Of a stretch of DNA of 64,000 nucleotides, positions 20,736-33,435 are shown piece after piece (within the stretch, counting starts at the first letter, position 1; every line of letters starts with the position of its first letter). Source of the DNA: Portulaca oleracea (taxonomy: Eukaryota; Streptophyta; Magnoliopsida; Caryophyllales; Portulacaceae); contig CM055876.1 in assembly GCA_029582165.1 (NCBI GenBank), positions 23,908,317-23,972,316 on the forward strand. The letters run 5' to 3'. Both the position numbers and the translations under genes were made by a program. Below the pieces are notes generated by a model. The model saw only the letters and a program-made list of their open reading frames with translations, did no database searches and was not told the DNA's origin.

Positions 20736-22681
20736 AAATTAATGGATGCTGCCAAAGGAAGTGGCGATACCATACGCAAAAAGGAAGAGACTCTTAGAAT
20801 GATAGAGGCAAATAGAATTTTTGTACATTTTAGTTAATCTAGGAACAATATCGTGTGTGTGTGTGTTGGGGGGGGGGGGGAGGTAGGGAAGAAAAAGGAT
20901 TTAAACCCTAAGGTAATCTATGAGCAAACATAGCCAAAGTACTAGGTGATCCAAGGCTGAAAATAAAAGCCTTATTCCAATACTTACACCACGTTGGACA
21001 ACAGCAAAAAAGAGCAGAATGAGTTAAAAAATAAGGCTTGGGGAAGGTTTAATACCGCGGGTGGGGGTTGGGGATCATAGAGAAGCATGACCCAAAATTA
21101 TATTGCATCTTCCTTGATCATTCTTTGCATAAAGTAGCTATAAATCATCTCATGTCACTAAAAATATTATCTAAGGCTTCAAAGTTGTAAAATTCGATCC
21201 CTTGTAAAAAAGACTAAAATATCCTTCGTTTCGAAAATAAACTAGTTTTTACCTCCAAAATTTGGCCTCATCTTTATTACCTGAAAATTAACTTGGACTG
21301 ATCTTCATTATTAAACCTTTAAGCTTCTTACTCCATGAAATATGGATCAAATAAACTTGTACAGGTAAACTTGCATGTTTTACATGCCAAGACCAAAACC
21401 AAAAATACAGATCCCCCCCAAGCGAGGTATATAGGAGTCGAATGTAGGGTTCTTATCTCTAACTTACATAACTGATAACTGGGAGGAATTGGTTCCAATT
21501 GATTCATGATATACAAACCGTTGGCTATCTAATACTCCATAAAAAAAATAGATAAGGTTTAATAAGATAGTTTACTTTAGTCCATCAACATCTAGCTGAA
21601 AAAAATAAAATTTTCAACTATACAAATTATGGGCATACTTTGTTTTACATGCATAAATAATAATAAATATATGATTTATTGCTCTGAATTAACAATTGTA
21701 TAGGTTATAAATACTTACAGAAAAACATATATCAACAGCAAAACTTAATCACTTAAGTTAGTGTTGCTAGAGACTAGGCAAATTAGTACATAGGAATCCT
21801 TTAGGGAGCGTTTGGTAGGATTTTCAGGAAAATTTTTCTTCGGGAAAATTTTCCATGGAAAAGATTTCTCTAGGAAAGTTTTGTCAATGTCGGATGGTTT
21901 GCATATGATCGAACCAAAAACTTATATACAACGGTATCCGACAATCAATATAATTAAATACAGTAAATTTTGGTCATGTATTTAGTCTAAATTAATCTTC
22001 CTCATATATTGTTTATTTTCATTTCATTTTTTATGATTTTATTTCTTAAGAAAATTTAATAAGATTAATTTGGTATTATAATTTTGATTGCTTTTGATTG
22101 TGGAAAAAATTCACCTAATTCAATATATATTAATTTAATTAATATTTTACTTCAAAAAAATAATAGTTAATACTTTGAAAAGTAAGGTCATATAAAGAAA
22201 TTAAAATGAAAAGAATATGATGTGTGAGAGATATTAACTTAGATTAAATAATATTTTAGCAGTTTTTTCCTATTGTTTATGATACAGTCATTTTTACTAT
22301 CTATGATTTTTTTTAGACAGTTGTATTTCAAAATTATTTCCTAATCTTAAATCCTAAATTGATATAAAATGAGGAATCTCATACGTTTTCGCAGAATCTT
22401 TTTTTTTTTTTGGGATTTTGGCATAAACTTTTAGGTCCCATTTTAGTACTCTTTAAAATGATAAAATCATAAGAATTATCGAAAGTGGGAATGAAAACAA
22501 CCACTTTAAAAAAAGTCAAAATTAGGAATAATTTCAAAGTCGAATAACATTGTTTTTTGTTTCATTGTTTGGAGTTAACATTGACAAGCATTGCAAAAAG
22601 AAAACAAAGAAAAATATCTTTTAAAATTTTGATCAAGGTGATGAAGGAGTAGGTGAAAAGCATCGACGCATGTTAAACTAA
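20733..22681. other. Intergenic stretch with simple repeats and a MITE piece
   Basis: No gene was recognised. A (TG)n run followed by 13 G residues lies at 20853-20880. A truncated end of the GGGTGCGTTTGGT-type MITE lies at about 21804-21895. The rest is AT-rich and without clear structure. Confidence 0.6.
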
Positions 22682-22967
22682 GGTCTCATTCTTTTATATG
22701 GTACAGTTACGGTGTGGTGGAATTTGAAAAAGTGTGCTGAAGTGTGGCGGGTTATGATAAGTTGTGGTGGAAGTTGTGATAGATAGGTTAGGTGAGGAGA
22801 GAATGTAAAAAGTAGAGGAGAAAAGTGAGGAGAGAGAAAAGTAAGAAGATATTTTAGTAATGATTTGTGGTAAAGTGTGGTGGAGTGTAGTGAAATGGGG
22901 TAGAATATTGAGCAGTGCAGTTTGGTACAGTACCGCACCGCGCAGTACCGCATAAAAGAACGGGGCC
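22682..22967. mobile_element. Tourist-like MITE, copy 1
   Basis: The 286-bp element has ends related to GGCCCYGTTCTTTTATGCGG in inverted orientation (right end clear, left end diverged) and a TAA duplication (22679-22681 and 22968-22970), as for PIF/Harbinger-type MITEs. The interior is rich in gtggtgggtt and gaggagagaaaagta text. Relatives lie at 48111-49683, 58330-58625 and 60043-60242. Confidence 0.75.
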
Positions 22968-23481
22968 TAAGTTTAAACTAAGTTTTTACAATATTAAATC
23001 TCACCTGTAAAAAATTTAGATCAACGTGATGCTACAATAATTTATATTAGATTTTTAAGATTTTTATATTATCATAATTTAAATATAAAGTTTCATTTTT
23101 GTGAAACTCATTGGTATAATGGTGATGGTTAAACTAAAATTTTACAATATTATTATTTCTAAATAAAAGTGTATCCATTTCATATTATTCTCAGTTTATT
23201 TTTACTTTTCTATATTTGCAAAAAGTTCATGCAAAACAACCTCGCGTCTAAGATGAGGATATGAACATTTACAATGAAGGATTTAAAGATAAAAGAACTT
23301 TGGTAAATCTCTCTAAAATCTCAATATTTTGATATGATGCATTTTTTGGCAAATTATTGACCCTAAAAACTGAAATATTTATGATCCTCACCTTAGATGT
23401 GAGACCAACTTATTTGTATTAAATTTTTGGCAAATGCAGAAAATAGAGCGCAAATTGGGAGTAACATAAGGAATGTAGAAC
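22968..23481. other. Intergenic, no gene seen
   Basis: AT-rich sequence between the Tourist-like MITE and the copia element, without recognisable coding, RNA or repeat structure. Confidence 0.5.
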
Positions 23482-23890
23482 TATTGGTAATGGCTACAAT
23501 TAGTCGTTTTCCATTTTTAGTCAGTCAATTTTTTGTGGTTCTCCCTTTTTATCTCCTTTTTAGTTCCTGTTTTTGTGGCTGTTGGCTTCCAGTTTCTCCT
23601 ATAAATTGGAGCCTCTGGAGGACTGTGTTCATCATCGAATACAATTCTCTTCTCCTCTCCTCTCCTCTTCCTTTCTGGGCACACAGTTTTGCATACTCCA
23701 TATCCTCGGCCATGAGTGCACGTGTCCCGGGATAATCTGAGTTAACCTTGGGGAGCGACCGACAATTCCGATTGGCACCGAGGTCGGGCCGTAATCGCTT
23801 TCAAGGCAGTGGTTCTTCCACGGCTCAGTTTTCTTGTGTTCTCCACAGCCTTGATTCGTTTCTTTCCCAGCAGCCTTGATTTTTCCAACA
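23482..23890 (+). repeat. 5' LTR of copia-1
   Basis: 409 bp. It has a tataaattgg TATA-like box near 23600 and a CT-rich stretch (23650-23680) downstream. It ends CCAACA and pairs with 28038-28447. Confidence 0.93.
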
Positions 23891-23910
23891 ATTTGAAAGG
23901 ATTACTATCA

Positions 23911-26900
23911 ATGGCTACTCCTCCTAAAACCCTCGCTGAGATCTACAAAATTGAGCCTTTCGATGGAACCAATTTCAAACGATGGTCCCAAAAGTTATTG
24001 CTCTATCTTGAACAGTTAGAGATTGATTATGTGTTGTCCTCGCCTCATCTTGAAGATCCAGAAGCACCAACACCACCATCCTGGAGTGACTATAGGAATC
24101 ATCTCAAGCACAAGAAGAAGGATCTGACTCTTCAAGAATTAATCAGCCACATGAGAACTGAGGAAGCAAATCGTTTGAAAGATAAGATGTCTTCTCTCTC
24201 TTTGAATTCTGTTAAAGCTAACTTGGTTGAATCTTCTGTTCCTGCTAATAAAGACAGGTTCAAAGGAAAGAATAAGAAGGATCAGAAGCAATCCAAGCAT
24301 CAGAAACAACTGAACAAGCCTAATACTAAAATCCAGAAGTAGAAGGTTCTCTGTTATGTCTGTGGCAAACCTGGCCACAAGGCATATCAGTGCAATCAGA
24401 GCAAAGGAGTAGTTCAAACCCACCAGAAACCCGCTGGACAGAATAGTAATCAAGCTAATCTGACTGAGGAGACTGAAGTATTCTGTGTAGTAACTGTGGA
24501 AGCTAATCTCATGACTAACAACAACGAGTGGATTCTGGACAATGGAGCAACTAGACATTTCTGCACCAACAAGAATCTGATGCATGACTTTGAAGAGGTT
24601 CCTGATGGTGAACATGTCTTCATGGGCAATTCTTCCACTGTTGCGGTACTAGGTAAAGGGAAAGTTCTCCTTAAATTTACTTCTGGAAAACCTTTATGCT
24701 TGAACAATGTGTTGTATGTCCCTTCCCTTCGTAGAAATCTAGTTTCTAGTAGCCTCCTTGATGTTGCTGGTTTTGAGGTGAACTAAAAGGCTGGAAAGAT
24801 TGTTATCCTTCGTAATGGGGTATTTGTTGGGAAGGAGTATCGTAGTGATAGCTTATATATTCTGAATGTTGCATCTGATGCTAATGGAAATGCTTCTACT
24901 TCTGCTTATATTGCTGAATCTGTTAGCCTTTGGCATGGTAGACTTGGACATGTGAATTATGCTTCTGTAAACAGACTAAAGAACATGAAATTAATTCCAA
25001 ATGTTAGCACAGAAAGTTATTCTAAATGTGATGTTTGTGTTGAGGTGAAATTTTCCAAGAAACCTTTTAAGTCAGTAACTACGAGATCAACTCAGTTGCT
25101 TGAACTTGTTCATTCAGACCTAGCCGACTTTAAGAACACAATGAGCAAAGGAGGAAAGAAATGGTATATTACCTTTGTAGATGACTTCTCCAGATATACA
25201 AAAGTTTACCTTTTGAGGTCTAAAGACGAGGCTGAAGAAGTGTTCTTAAAATATAAGGCAGAAGTTGAGAATCAACTAGACCGGAAAATCAAGAGGCTTA
25301 GGTCAGATAGGGGTGGTGAATATGACTCAACCTCTTTAGCTGTTTTCTGTGAGAAAAATGATATTATTCATGAGACTACCGCTCCTTTCACCCCTCAACA
25401 AAATGGTATAGCAGAGCGTAAGAACCGTACCCTTAAGGAAATGATGAATGCTATGCTTCTGAGTTCTGGATTGCTTGATAACATGTGGGGGGAAGCTGTT
25501 TTTACTGCCTATTTTATTCTCAATAGAGTTCCCCATAAAAAGAGGGATCATACCCCATATGAACTTTGGAAAGGATATGCCCCGACTTTGAATTATTTGA
25601 AAGTGTGGGGGTGTTTGGCTAAAGTGGCTTTACCTAGTCATAAGCGTACCAACATAGGCCCAAAGACCTTTGATGCTGTTTTTATTGGATATGCTCAAAA
25701 TAGTGCTGCCTATCGTTTCATGTCTTTGAGTGATTATTCAATTTCTGAATATAGTGATGCTGAATGTTTTGAGCATGTGTTTCCGTTGAAAAAGAATGTA
25801 CCTGAAAATGTGAGCTTGTCTGTTGCTAGTTCTAGTACTAGAAATGTGGAAATTGAGCCTAGAAGAAGTAAAAGACAAAGAACTACAACTGATTTTGGAC
25901 CTGATTTTGTTACTGCTTTCCTAGTTGAAGTTTTTAATCATTATGATGTGGATGCTTTGACTAAGGTTTTTGTGACTTTATTTCTAATTGATGAAGATCC
26001 AAAAACCTATGCTGAGGCTATTAGGTCTATTGATGCAACTTTTTGGAAGGAAGCCATTAGAAGTGAAATAGATTCCCTAGTGTCTAATAAAACTTGGAAA
26101 TTAACTGATTTGCCTAAGGGTTGTAGACCTATTAGTAGTACATGGATTTTCAAAAAGAAATTGAGGTCTGACGATTCAATTGATAAATATAAGGCCAGAC
26201 TTGTCATTAGAGGTTTTGACCAAAAGAAAGGGATAGATTATTTTGACACTTATTCTCCTGTTACGAAAATAAGCACCATTAGAACGTTGATTGCGTTAGC
26301 TGCGATTTTTGATCTTGTTGTGCATCAAATGGATGTAAAGACAGCTTTTCTTAATGGTGACTTAGAAGAAGAAATCTATATGACCCAACCTGAGGGTTGT
26401 GAAGTACCAGGTCAGGAGGATAAAGTATGCAGATTGAGAAAATCTCTTTATGGCCTAAAGCAAGCTCCTAAACAGTGGTTTGAGAAGTTTGATAGTTCTC
26501 TTGTGAAAAATGGATGCTTGTAGTCAATGAGACTAAAATGTTGTTGTCTTCTTTGTTTGAAATGAAAGATATGGGTGAAGCTGATGTGATCTTAGGGATT
26601 AAAATTCGGAAAACCAACTCTGGTTATGCTTTGTGTCAGTCACACTATATTGAGAAAGTGTTAAAGAAATTTAACATGTTTGATGTGACACCTGTTAGAA
26701 CTCCCTACGATCCCAGTATACCTTTAAAGAAGAACAACGGTCCTAGTGTGTCTCAATCTGAGTATGCTAAAATTATAGGAAGTGTAATGTTTTTGATGAA
26801 CTTTACTCGTCTTGATATTGCTTATGCTGTGAGTAGATTGAGTAGCTACACTCATAATCCTAGTCAAGAACATTGGAATGCACTTCATCGTTTGCTTAAG

Positions 26901-27431
26901 TATCTAAAAGGTACAATGGATTGGTGTTTGCACTTTAATAAATTTCCTGCTGTTGTAGAAGGATATTGTGATGCAAACTGGATTTCTGATAATGATGAAG
27001 TTAGTTCTACTAGTGGTTATGTTTTTACCTTAGGTGGAGGGGTTATCTCGTGGAAGTCTGCAAAACAAACTTGCATAGCCCACTCTACCATGGAATCTGA
27101 GTTTATTGCTCTTGAGTTAGCAGGTCAAGAAGCAGAGTGGCCTAGAGGTCTCTTAGCAGACGTGCCACTATGGGAGAAACAAGAGACACCTATCTCTATA
27201 CATTGTGACTCACAGGCAGCAATTGGAGTGGCTCATAAAAGTGTCTACAATGGGAAAAGGAGACATATCCATGTTAGACACAGTGCAGTGAGACAATCGT
27301 TAAAGCATGGAGTAATATCCTTGCAGTATGTGAGATCCGAGAAGAATTTGGCGGATCTTCTCACTAAGGGGTTGATTAGACGAGTTGTTCTAGAGGCATC
27401 GAGGGGGATAGGGCTTAAGCCTATGGCTTGA
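23911..27431 (+). pseudogene. copia-1 gag-pol polyprotein, interrupted
   Basis: The frame starts at ATG 23911 (MATPPKTLAEIYKIEPFDGT), and the gag domain lacks its middle. A TAG at 24340 precedes the zinc knuckle CYVCGKPGHKAYQC. The protease region has ILDNGATRHFC, with DNG where DSG is usual. A TAA at 24782-24787 ends that part. GAG_pre-integrase (WHGRLGHVNY), the integrase core (HSDLADF, RSDRGGEY, PQQNGIAERKNRTL) and the reverse transcriptase entry run in the same frame to a TAG at 26521. About there a deletion with frame change removes the catalytic YVDD segment. The thumb and RNase H ([31 protein letters not shown]) follow from 26514 to 27431. Confidence 0.93.
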
Positions 27432-27568
27432 AGAGGTATGGTGGATACCAATTATTTGGTCCAATGAAACCATACTAATCTTCGAGGTGCACTACATCCT
27501 TATCCCTATGGTGCAAAGTAGTGCTTCTAAGGTTGAGATTATACTCTTAATGAATCCACGCCCTTTGT

Positions 27569-27581
27569 GGGGGGGGGGGGG
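27569..27581 (+). repeat. G13 run in the copia-1 3' region
   Basis: Thirteen consecutive G residues lie in the non-coding 3' part of copia-1. A second G13 run lies at 20868-20880. Their lengths are prone to base-calling error. Confidence 0.9.
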
Positions 27582-28037
27582 TGCTTGTGAGACGCACTGA
27601 AGGATTCACCGATTGTTTATGGTAAGGATGAGCTAATTGCTCTTAATAATAATTCCATAGTCACATTTGTGGTGGTCTATGTTGAGATAGACTTGATGGA
27701 ATTACCTACGTAAGTGTGAAGGTTTGGCCGCCTTCTATGAGAGATTTGGGCTATCTCTCTAGAACACTTATGAGTCCCAAGGTGCGCGCATGGCCATAAA
27801 GGCGCAAATGTTGTTATCGCGGAGTATGTTTTTCTGTAGGTTGATACGCGTTGTGGGGGTCTCAATCAAAGTCTTCCAAGTTCAAGGCCTAATCCACTTG
27901 TTAGAATATTGACTGTTGCTTCACATCACTAATGTGTCAATTCAAATCGAAAGATATTGACACCTAAGTATCTGACCTGTTTTGCCCAATTTTTCCTTTT
28001 CTTTTCTTGACTACTTTGTAAGCCATTAGTGGGGGAT

Positions 28038-28447
28038 TGTTGGTAATGGCTACAATTAGTCGTTTTCCATTTTTAGTCAGTCAATTTTTTGCGGTTCCCC
28101 CTTTTTATCTCCTTTTTAGTTCCTGTTTTTTGTGGCTTTTGGCTTCCAGTTTCTCCTATAAATTAGAGCCTCTGGAGGACTGTGTTCATCATCGAATACA
28201 GTTATCTTCTCCTCTCCTCTCCTCTTCCTTTCTGGGCACACAGTTTTGCATACTCCATATCCTTGGCCACGAGTGCACGTGTCCCGGGATAATCTGAGTT
28301 AACCTTGGGGAGCGACCGGCAATTCCGATTGGCACCGAGGTCGGGCCGTAATCGCTTTCAAGGCAGTGGTGCTTCCACGGCTCAGCTTTCTTGTGTTTTC
28401 CACAGCCTTGATTCGTTTCTTTCCCAGCAGCCTTGATTTTTCCAACA
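28038..28447 (+). repeat. 3' LTR of copia-1
   Basis: 410 bp, TGTTGG...CCAACA, nearly identical to 23482-23890. It is followed by the duplicated target agaac. Confidence 0.94.
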
Positions 28448-28624
28448 AGAACAACATGGCATATGAGACAACTTTATTTAGGAATACTCTGTAATAACTT
28501 GGTAAAAATTTGCTTAAACATAACTATTGTATAAATGAATTTCATAAAGGTGAGATTTAACATTTACTATGGTAATATACAAACTTTTAAACACCTAACA
28601 TAAGTTTTAATATTGTAAATACTC

Positions 28625-30170
28625 TGATAAGCCGCAAGTGCACGGGTGTACGTGTAGCAAATATCAAGGTCGATTCCACAGGGACTTTGCTAACTACACA
28701 CCAAACTAGCTTCCTATGTGATTGCTAAATCAGTCGGGTTTTTAATGAGATCAATCTATAGCTAATTCTATTCACTAACAAATAGCAAATCTAACTAATA
28801 TTCACACAAATCACAAGATCCAATCAATAGGAAAAAGACGCTCAGGGGATAAAACCTAAGTAACTCTATGAATCAAATAAGTGGATTGAACATGTATGTC
28901 ACCAATTTGGTACATTTTAGGGTCGATAATCGCATAAATTATTCCGTAGCGAGCTTTTGGCAATGAAACGGATTGCTTAGCAAAATCAATCACCATCGTC
29001 GTGGTTATTTCAATTTTAACTAAGTTAAAGATCAAATTATCCAATGACCCCTAATTATAAAGTCTTCTATGTCTAGTTCACTTCATAACTAGTTTAATCC
29101 TAAGGGTTCCGATTATCGAATTTCTCTGTTTCTGACTTCATTCAACAATCTAATTCCATATTCTTGATGGCCAGTCAAAAACAATGACATACATAATTAA
29201 AGGATAAATGAAATGCATTCAAACTAGATAACAACTTGTTCAATCCAACAAAATTCAATCCATGAAAGCAACTAATTAGAGTTTATCCCCCAAACTAAAA
29301 TAAACTACTCACTACTCATGTTCAAAACACAAAACATATCAAAATCTATTCTAGAAAGCATGAAATCTAAAAGAAAGAGAAGTAAACCGAGATGGAAATA
29401 GTTCCTCGCTTGAATGATGATCGGTGGGGACTTTTGCTCCTCCACTTCAATGGATTTCTTGAGAATCGATCTTCAAACTCCAATAAACCCTCAATCTTCA
29501 ACTAAGGATGAATGTGGATGGATGTGTGGAGGAAGGGATGGATGATGGTAGAGATGGAGATGGATGGTATGGAAGGATATGGATTAGGGTTAGGTTATGG
29601 AATGGAAGATAGTAGAATGATGATTGCCCATGAACAACCGGAAACAAGCATAATATAGGCAAATAGCAACTCAAAACCGCCGAAAATGAAGAGACACAGG
29701 TGACACGGACCGTGCCAGGGGTGACACGGACCGTGCCCCTGCTGACACGGACCGTGCCCCTGCTGATACGGACCGTGCCCCTGCTGACACGGACCGTGCC
29801 TCCTAGGCACTACCCGTGTCAGTGCATTGCTTCAATTTTTCTCATGTTCTGGTCATAGGCACTACCCGTGCCTCCTCTGGCACCACCCGTGCCGCTGCTT
29901 TTTCAGGCCTAGGAGTCCTTCGGGCCATTGTTTGGGCCTTGGGTGATCCAACTTCACACTTCTTGGTCCTTTACGCACACAACTTGGATCTACACTTGAT
30001 TTTTAGCTCGGTTTACATCGATTCTTCACAAATTACCTACAAAACTCACCAAACTCCAAACCAAGCTTTAATATGGTAAATTCGGGTATAAAATAATGTA
30101 ATCAAATCAAATACTCCCCAAACTCCCACCAAAACAACCAAGTCTTCATATATACAAGAAGCACTTATCA
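28625..30170 (-). repeat. 3' LTR of the gag-only element
   Basis: 1546 bp. It differs from the partner LTR mainly by three extra 21-bp palindromic units near 29722-29784, plus scattered small indels (for example around 28990, 29125 and 29170). Confidence 0.93.
29701..29806. repeat. Tandem 21-bp palindromic units, five copies
   Basis: Units begin at 29701, 29722, 29743, 29764 and 29785. Each contains the dyad GACACGGACCGTGCC (one has GATACGG). Half-related sites GGCACTACCCGTGTC, GGCACTACCCGTGCC and GGCACCACCCGTGCC follow at about 29805-29894. The partner LTR has only two 21-bp units (34507-34550). Confidence 0.92.
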
Positions 30171-30181
30171 AAATCCCCCAT
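30171..30181 (-). other. Polypurine tract of the gag-only element
   Basis: On the minus strand GCATGGGGGATTT directly precedes the LTR start TGATAAG, the normal place for plus-strand priming. Confidence 0.7.
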
Positions 30182-32160
30182 GCTTAGTCCTTGCTTGTCC
30201 CTAAGCAAGTCAAGACTCAAAAGAAAAGGCAAGAAAGAAAAGAAAATAAAATAAAAAAAATCGGGACAAAAAGACTCAAAGAACTGAAAGTAAAATTAAA
30301 AAGACTCAAAAGTAAAAAGAAAACGAAAATATTTATTTAATTACAACTCCTAAGGATGGCAAAGATAGAACATTCAATCAACCCAATCTAATCTAAAGTA
30401 CAGCCCGAGAGTGAAAAAGAAGCCAATTTACACAAGTAAATGAAGACAAATTATTCAAGAATGGTACTCATCAAGTTCAACCAATCACCCTTAATCACTG
30501 AATGGCACATGTTAAGCATGAAACTAGGTATGAATGAAGAGCAAACTCACTTTCTGGGAATGTGGAAACACTCCTCTCATGTGTTTAAATATATAAAAAA
30601 TCATTGAAAGTTCGCTCAAACACTCAAACCAAAGTCACAACCAACCACGTACTTGTTAAGAATCTCAACTCTCCACCGCGAATATGCAATGCACCAATGA
30701 CAATCAAGAGGACTTTCAAGGGTTGTAACGGGGCTAGGGTTAAGGGAAGAAGTGGAAAATATTTGGGAAATGTGGAGCTAAAAGCCAAAGCTTGAAACTA
30801 TTCCGCATCAATTCAATATACATTCACTCTCACCACTTATAATCAATCCAAATCATCCCCACAATCAATTGGGAACTTGCCTCAAAACAAAAGAAATACA
30901 ATGCCAAACACTTTATTCTCTTTCTTTTTCATTTTTCCGGAATTCTCCGATTTTTTCTTTTTTTTTTGAACACTTTTTCTATTCTTTCTGTTTTTTTTTC
31001 TTGTTTTCTTCGATACAAACACACACACTTACAAACAACACACTTATATACAAATTACTAGGCAAGTTTCCAATTCCAACCAACAACCTCAATGTACACA
31101 ATTGGGGAATCAAATTAATATTTACAACTCAAACCAATCCCCATCACAAACCAAACCACAAAATTAACCATAATCAATCCAACTTCATACTCAAAACATT
31201 TCAAGCAATGGCTTAAAGGTAGGAAATATATAATCGGCCAAGGCTTATAATGTGGGTTCAAGAAAAGAAAAAGTCAAGGCAAGAAAGGGGCTAACTATGG
31301 ATTTTCTGATGTTAACGGGTGGTCAAGGCTGGCGGGTTCAATTCCTAATGCCTCTATCATCTTGTCAATGCACAATGCATGGCGATGTCAAGGAGATGCA
31401 AAGCAAATGAAGGAGGATGCCACAATGGTGAGTCACTCATGGAAATAAGACCAATAAAAATGATTAGTCTTTTCTTTAAGGCTTATGTGGACTCACGGGT
31501 AGCGCTCAACAATCATTACCCAGTTTAAAAAGATATACATATGCATAACTCACTCTTACAATAGAAACAAAGGCAATCGGTCTTACTATCCTAGCACAAT
31601 TCTCACAACATTTAGCTTCACAACTCGTGTCAATTCACAGTCCTTCACAAACGGGCTATACAAGATCAAATCAAGTCTAAAGAAAACTATCTTTATTTTT
31701 TAGATTTTCTATTTTTTTTTCAGATTTTCTAATTTTTTCAGATTTTCTAATTTTTTTCTGAAATTTTTTACAAGACTCTAAATGAAAACAAGAAAATATG
31801 AAACTAAAACAAACTACGAAAAGAAGAAAAGAAAAACTACATGCAAATCTAACTAATGTACCTAGGTGGATGCAATTTATACAAGTGAAACTAAACTAGA
31901 AAAAATAAGAAAAACAAACAAAAAAACACACTCAAGACACTACTACACATATATACCATAATGGACAAAGACTATAAATATCAAAATTTTCACACAAATC
32001 CCCCCATGCTTGGACAACGCATTGTCCTCAATGCAAGCACAATCAAATAAATTGCAAAAGGGGAAATAAGGAAAGATCTCACCAGGTTAGGTGCTAGATG
32101 CACCTAAACTATCGCCTCTTCAAGAATGGGGCGAATGAAGCATCAGTCACTCCATCAAGA
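30182..32160. other. Non-coding interior of the gag-only element
   Basis: No credible coding region. It holds A-rich and pyrimidine-rich tracts (30900-31010, 31690-31770) and otherwise unstructured AT-rich sequence. Pol genes would be expected here in a complete Athila element and are missing. Confidence 0.7.
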
Positions 32161-32162
32161 AC

Positions 32163-33305
32163 TCAAGACTGGGGTATTACTTCAGATGATGTCAATGCCC
32201 TTAGAAGCTTGTCAAACTCTCCAGCATGCGGTTTACAAGCTTGCAAATAAGAGAGCAACAAAAGAATTATAGCAGAAAATGTAAGTATCGCTCTCTTAAA
32301 TAGATCAAAGGCCTTAGAAAAATCAAAAGAATCAAAATAAGTCGTCCACATGATTTTTCTAGTTGAGTCCTCTAGGCATTCACAATATGGATCAAGATAG
32401 AGATGAAACCCTTCTAAAGTGCCTAAGGACAAGTCAAAGACATTGTTGGTCCCCTTAATCACAGTCACATCACAAGAGTTAACCACACATTCCACATCAA
32501 CATGAACATCAATGGTCTTTTCACAGGGAATGGGCTCCTCAAGGTTCTTAGGGGCAACAGAAGTTAGTGAACAAAGTATAGAAGCATGGAGTACATCATC
32601 AGATTCCTCGGTTGAAGGACCCAATCCACCCACAAACCCCTCACAAGACTCCTCATCAATAGCATTAATTGACTCATGACAAACATCATCATCATACCTA
32701 GCATCAAACCTATAGGAATCACTCACCTCAAACCCCGTCGACTGAGAAAAAGGTAAGGATGCATTAGGAAAAGTCAAAACACCATCAGTAGTGTCTCTAG
32801 GTAAGCTAGAATGAGAAGAAGCAACAGTTGGCAAAGATGACTCAGAAGAGTAAACTATTTCCTCTAGACTAGCTTCCAACTTATCTTGTTGCTCTTGCAC
32901 TGCCCTCATCAAAATCTCAAGACTAGCTAAGCCTGGGCATGTAGATTCATCATGGTCAAAAGAATTACACAAACGACAATGAGGCAAACAATGGGGTTGA
33001 GTTCATAATCTAGCATGAGATGCAGAAAGATTGGGGAAAGAAGATGCACCATAATAATTTTCAAAATCACGAGTATCACGTGCAAGCCACTCAAGCAAAC
33101 TCCAAGCTTCATCAACAGTTTGAGTATCATAGAAACCAAAATACTCTAATAGAGTACGAGTCTCACTATTCACCCCCAAAGCAACAATGTCAAGAACATC
33201 TGATTTCCCAGGCACAATACCACATGGAACAGGACAAGCAAGTAATCGCTCAAAATAGCGCCAAAATAATTCCTGCTCAAATTGGGGGAAATAGATAATT
33301 GCCAT
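32163..33305 (-). pseudogene. Athila-type gag-like protein with one internal stop
   Basis: From ATG 33305 (MAIIYFPQFEQELFWRYFER) the frame shows the Retrotrans_gag core: FERLLACPVPCGI, ETRTLLEYFGF, TVDEAWSLLEWLA. After ASHARL a single TGA at 33005 interrupts it. The same frame continues with a knuckle-like block CRLCNSFDHDESTCPGL (C-2-C-4-H-4/5-C), a coiled-coil-like segment (LMRAVQEQQDKLEASLEEIV) and a long acidic, serine-rich tail with a hydrophobic stretch (AILTFSAIILLLLSYLQ) before the end at 32163. Total is about 380 codons. Its position just inside the primer site fits gag. No protease follows. Confidence 0.75.
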
Positions 33306-33411
33306 TTTTTTTTGATTTTTTTTTTGAAAAAAAAAATAAAAATAGGAAAAACAAAAGGGAAAAGATCTAGTCAATCTAAGGATATTCGTTCGGTGGTGGC
33401 TAGGGACAAAG

Positions 33412-33429
33412 TCCCCGGCAACGGCGCCA
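33412..33429 (-). other. Primer binding site, tRNA-Asp type
   Basis: Minus-strand TGGCGCCGTTGCCGGGGA, six bases after the LTR end. It matches the complement of the 3' end of plant tRNA-Asp(GTC) at all 18 positions, from memory of that tRNA. Athila-type elements use this primer. Confidence 0.85.
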
Positions 33430-33435
33430 AAAACT

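Larger units (their letters stand above)
23482..28447 (+). mobile_element. Ty1/copia LTR retrotransposon (copia-1), defective
   Basis: LTRs at 23482-23890 and 28038-28447 (409 and 410 bp, TGTTGG...CCAACA; the left copy starts TATTGG) flank one degenerate gag-pol frame. The 5-bp duplication is agaac (23477-23481 and 28448-28452). A purine-rich tract AGTGGGGGAT precedes the right LTR. The LTRs are very similar, so insertion was fairly recent relative to the decay in the coding part. Confidence 0.95.

Noticed and set aside
20733..20830. Right-hand continuation of LINE-2 beyond LINE-1
   Set aside because: Translation of this flank gave no LINE text, so the idea that LINE-1 inserted inside LINE-2 is not supported.
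24139..24707. Minus-strand open frames of 85-158 codons in copia-1
   Set aside because: They are antisense shadows of the gag and protease coding region.
33412..33429. Possible tRNA gene piece
   Set aside because: Only the last 18 bases of tRNA-Asp are matched, at the position of a retrotransposon primer site.
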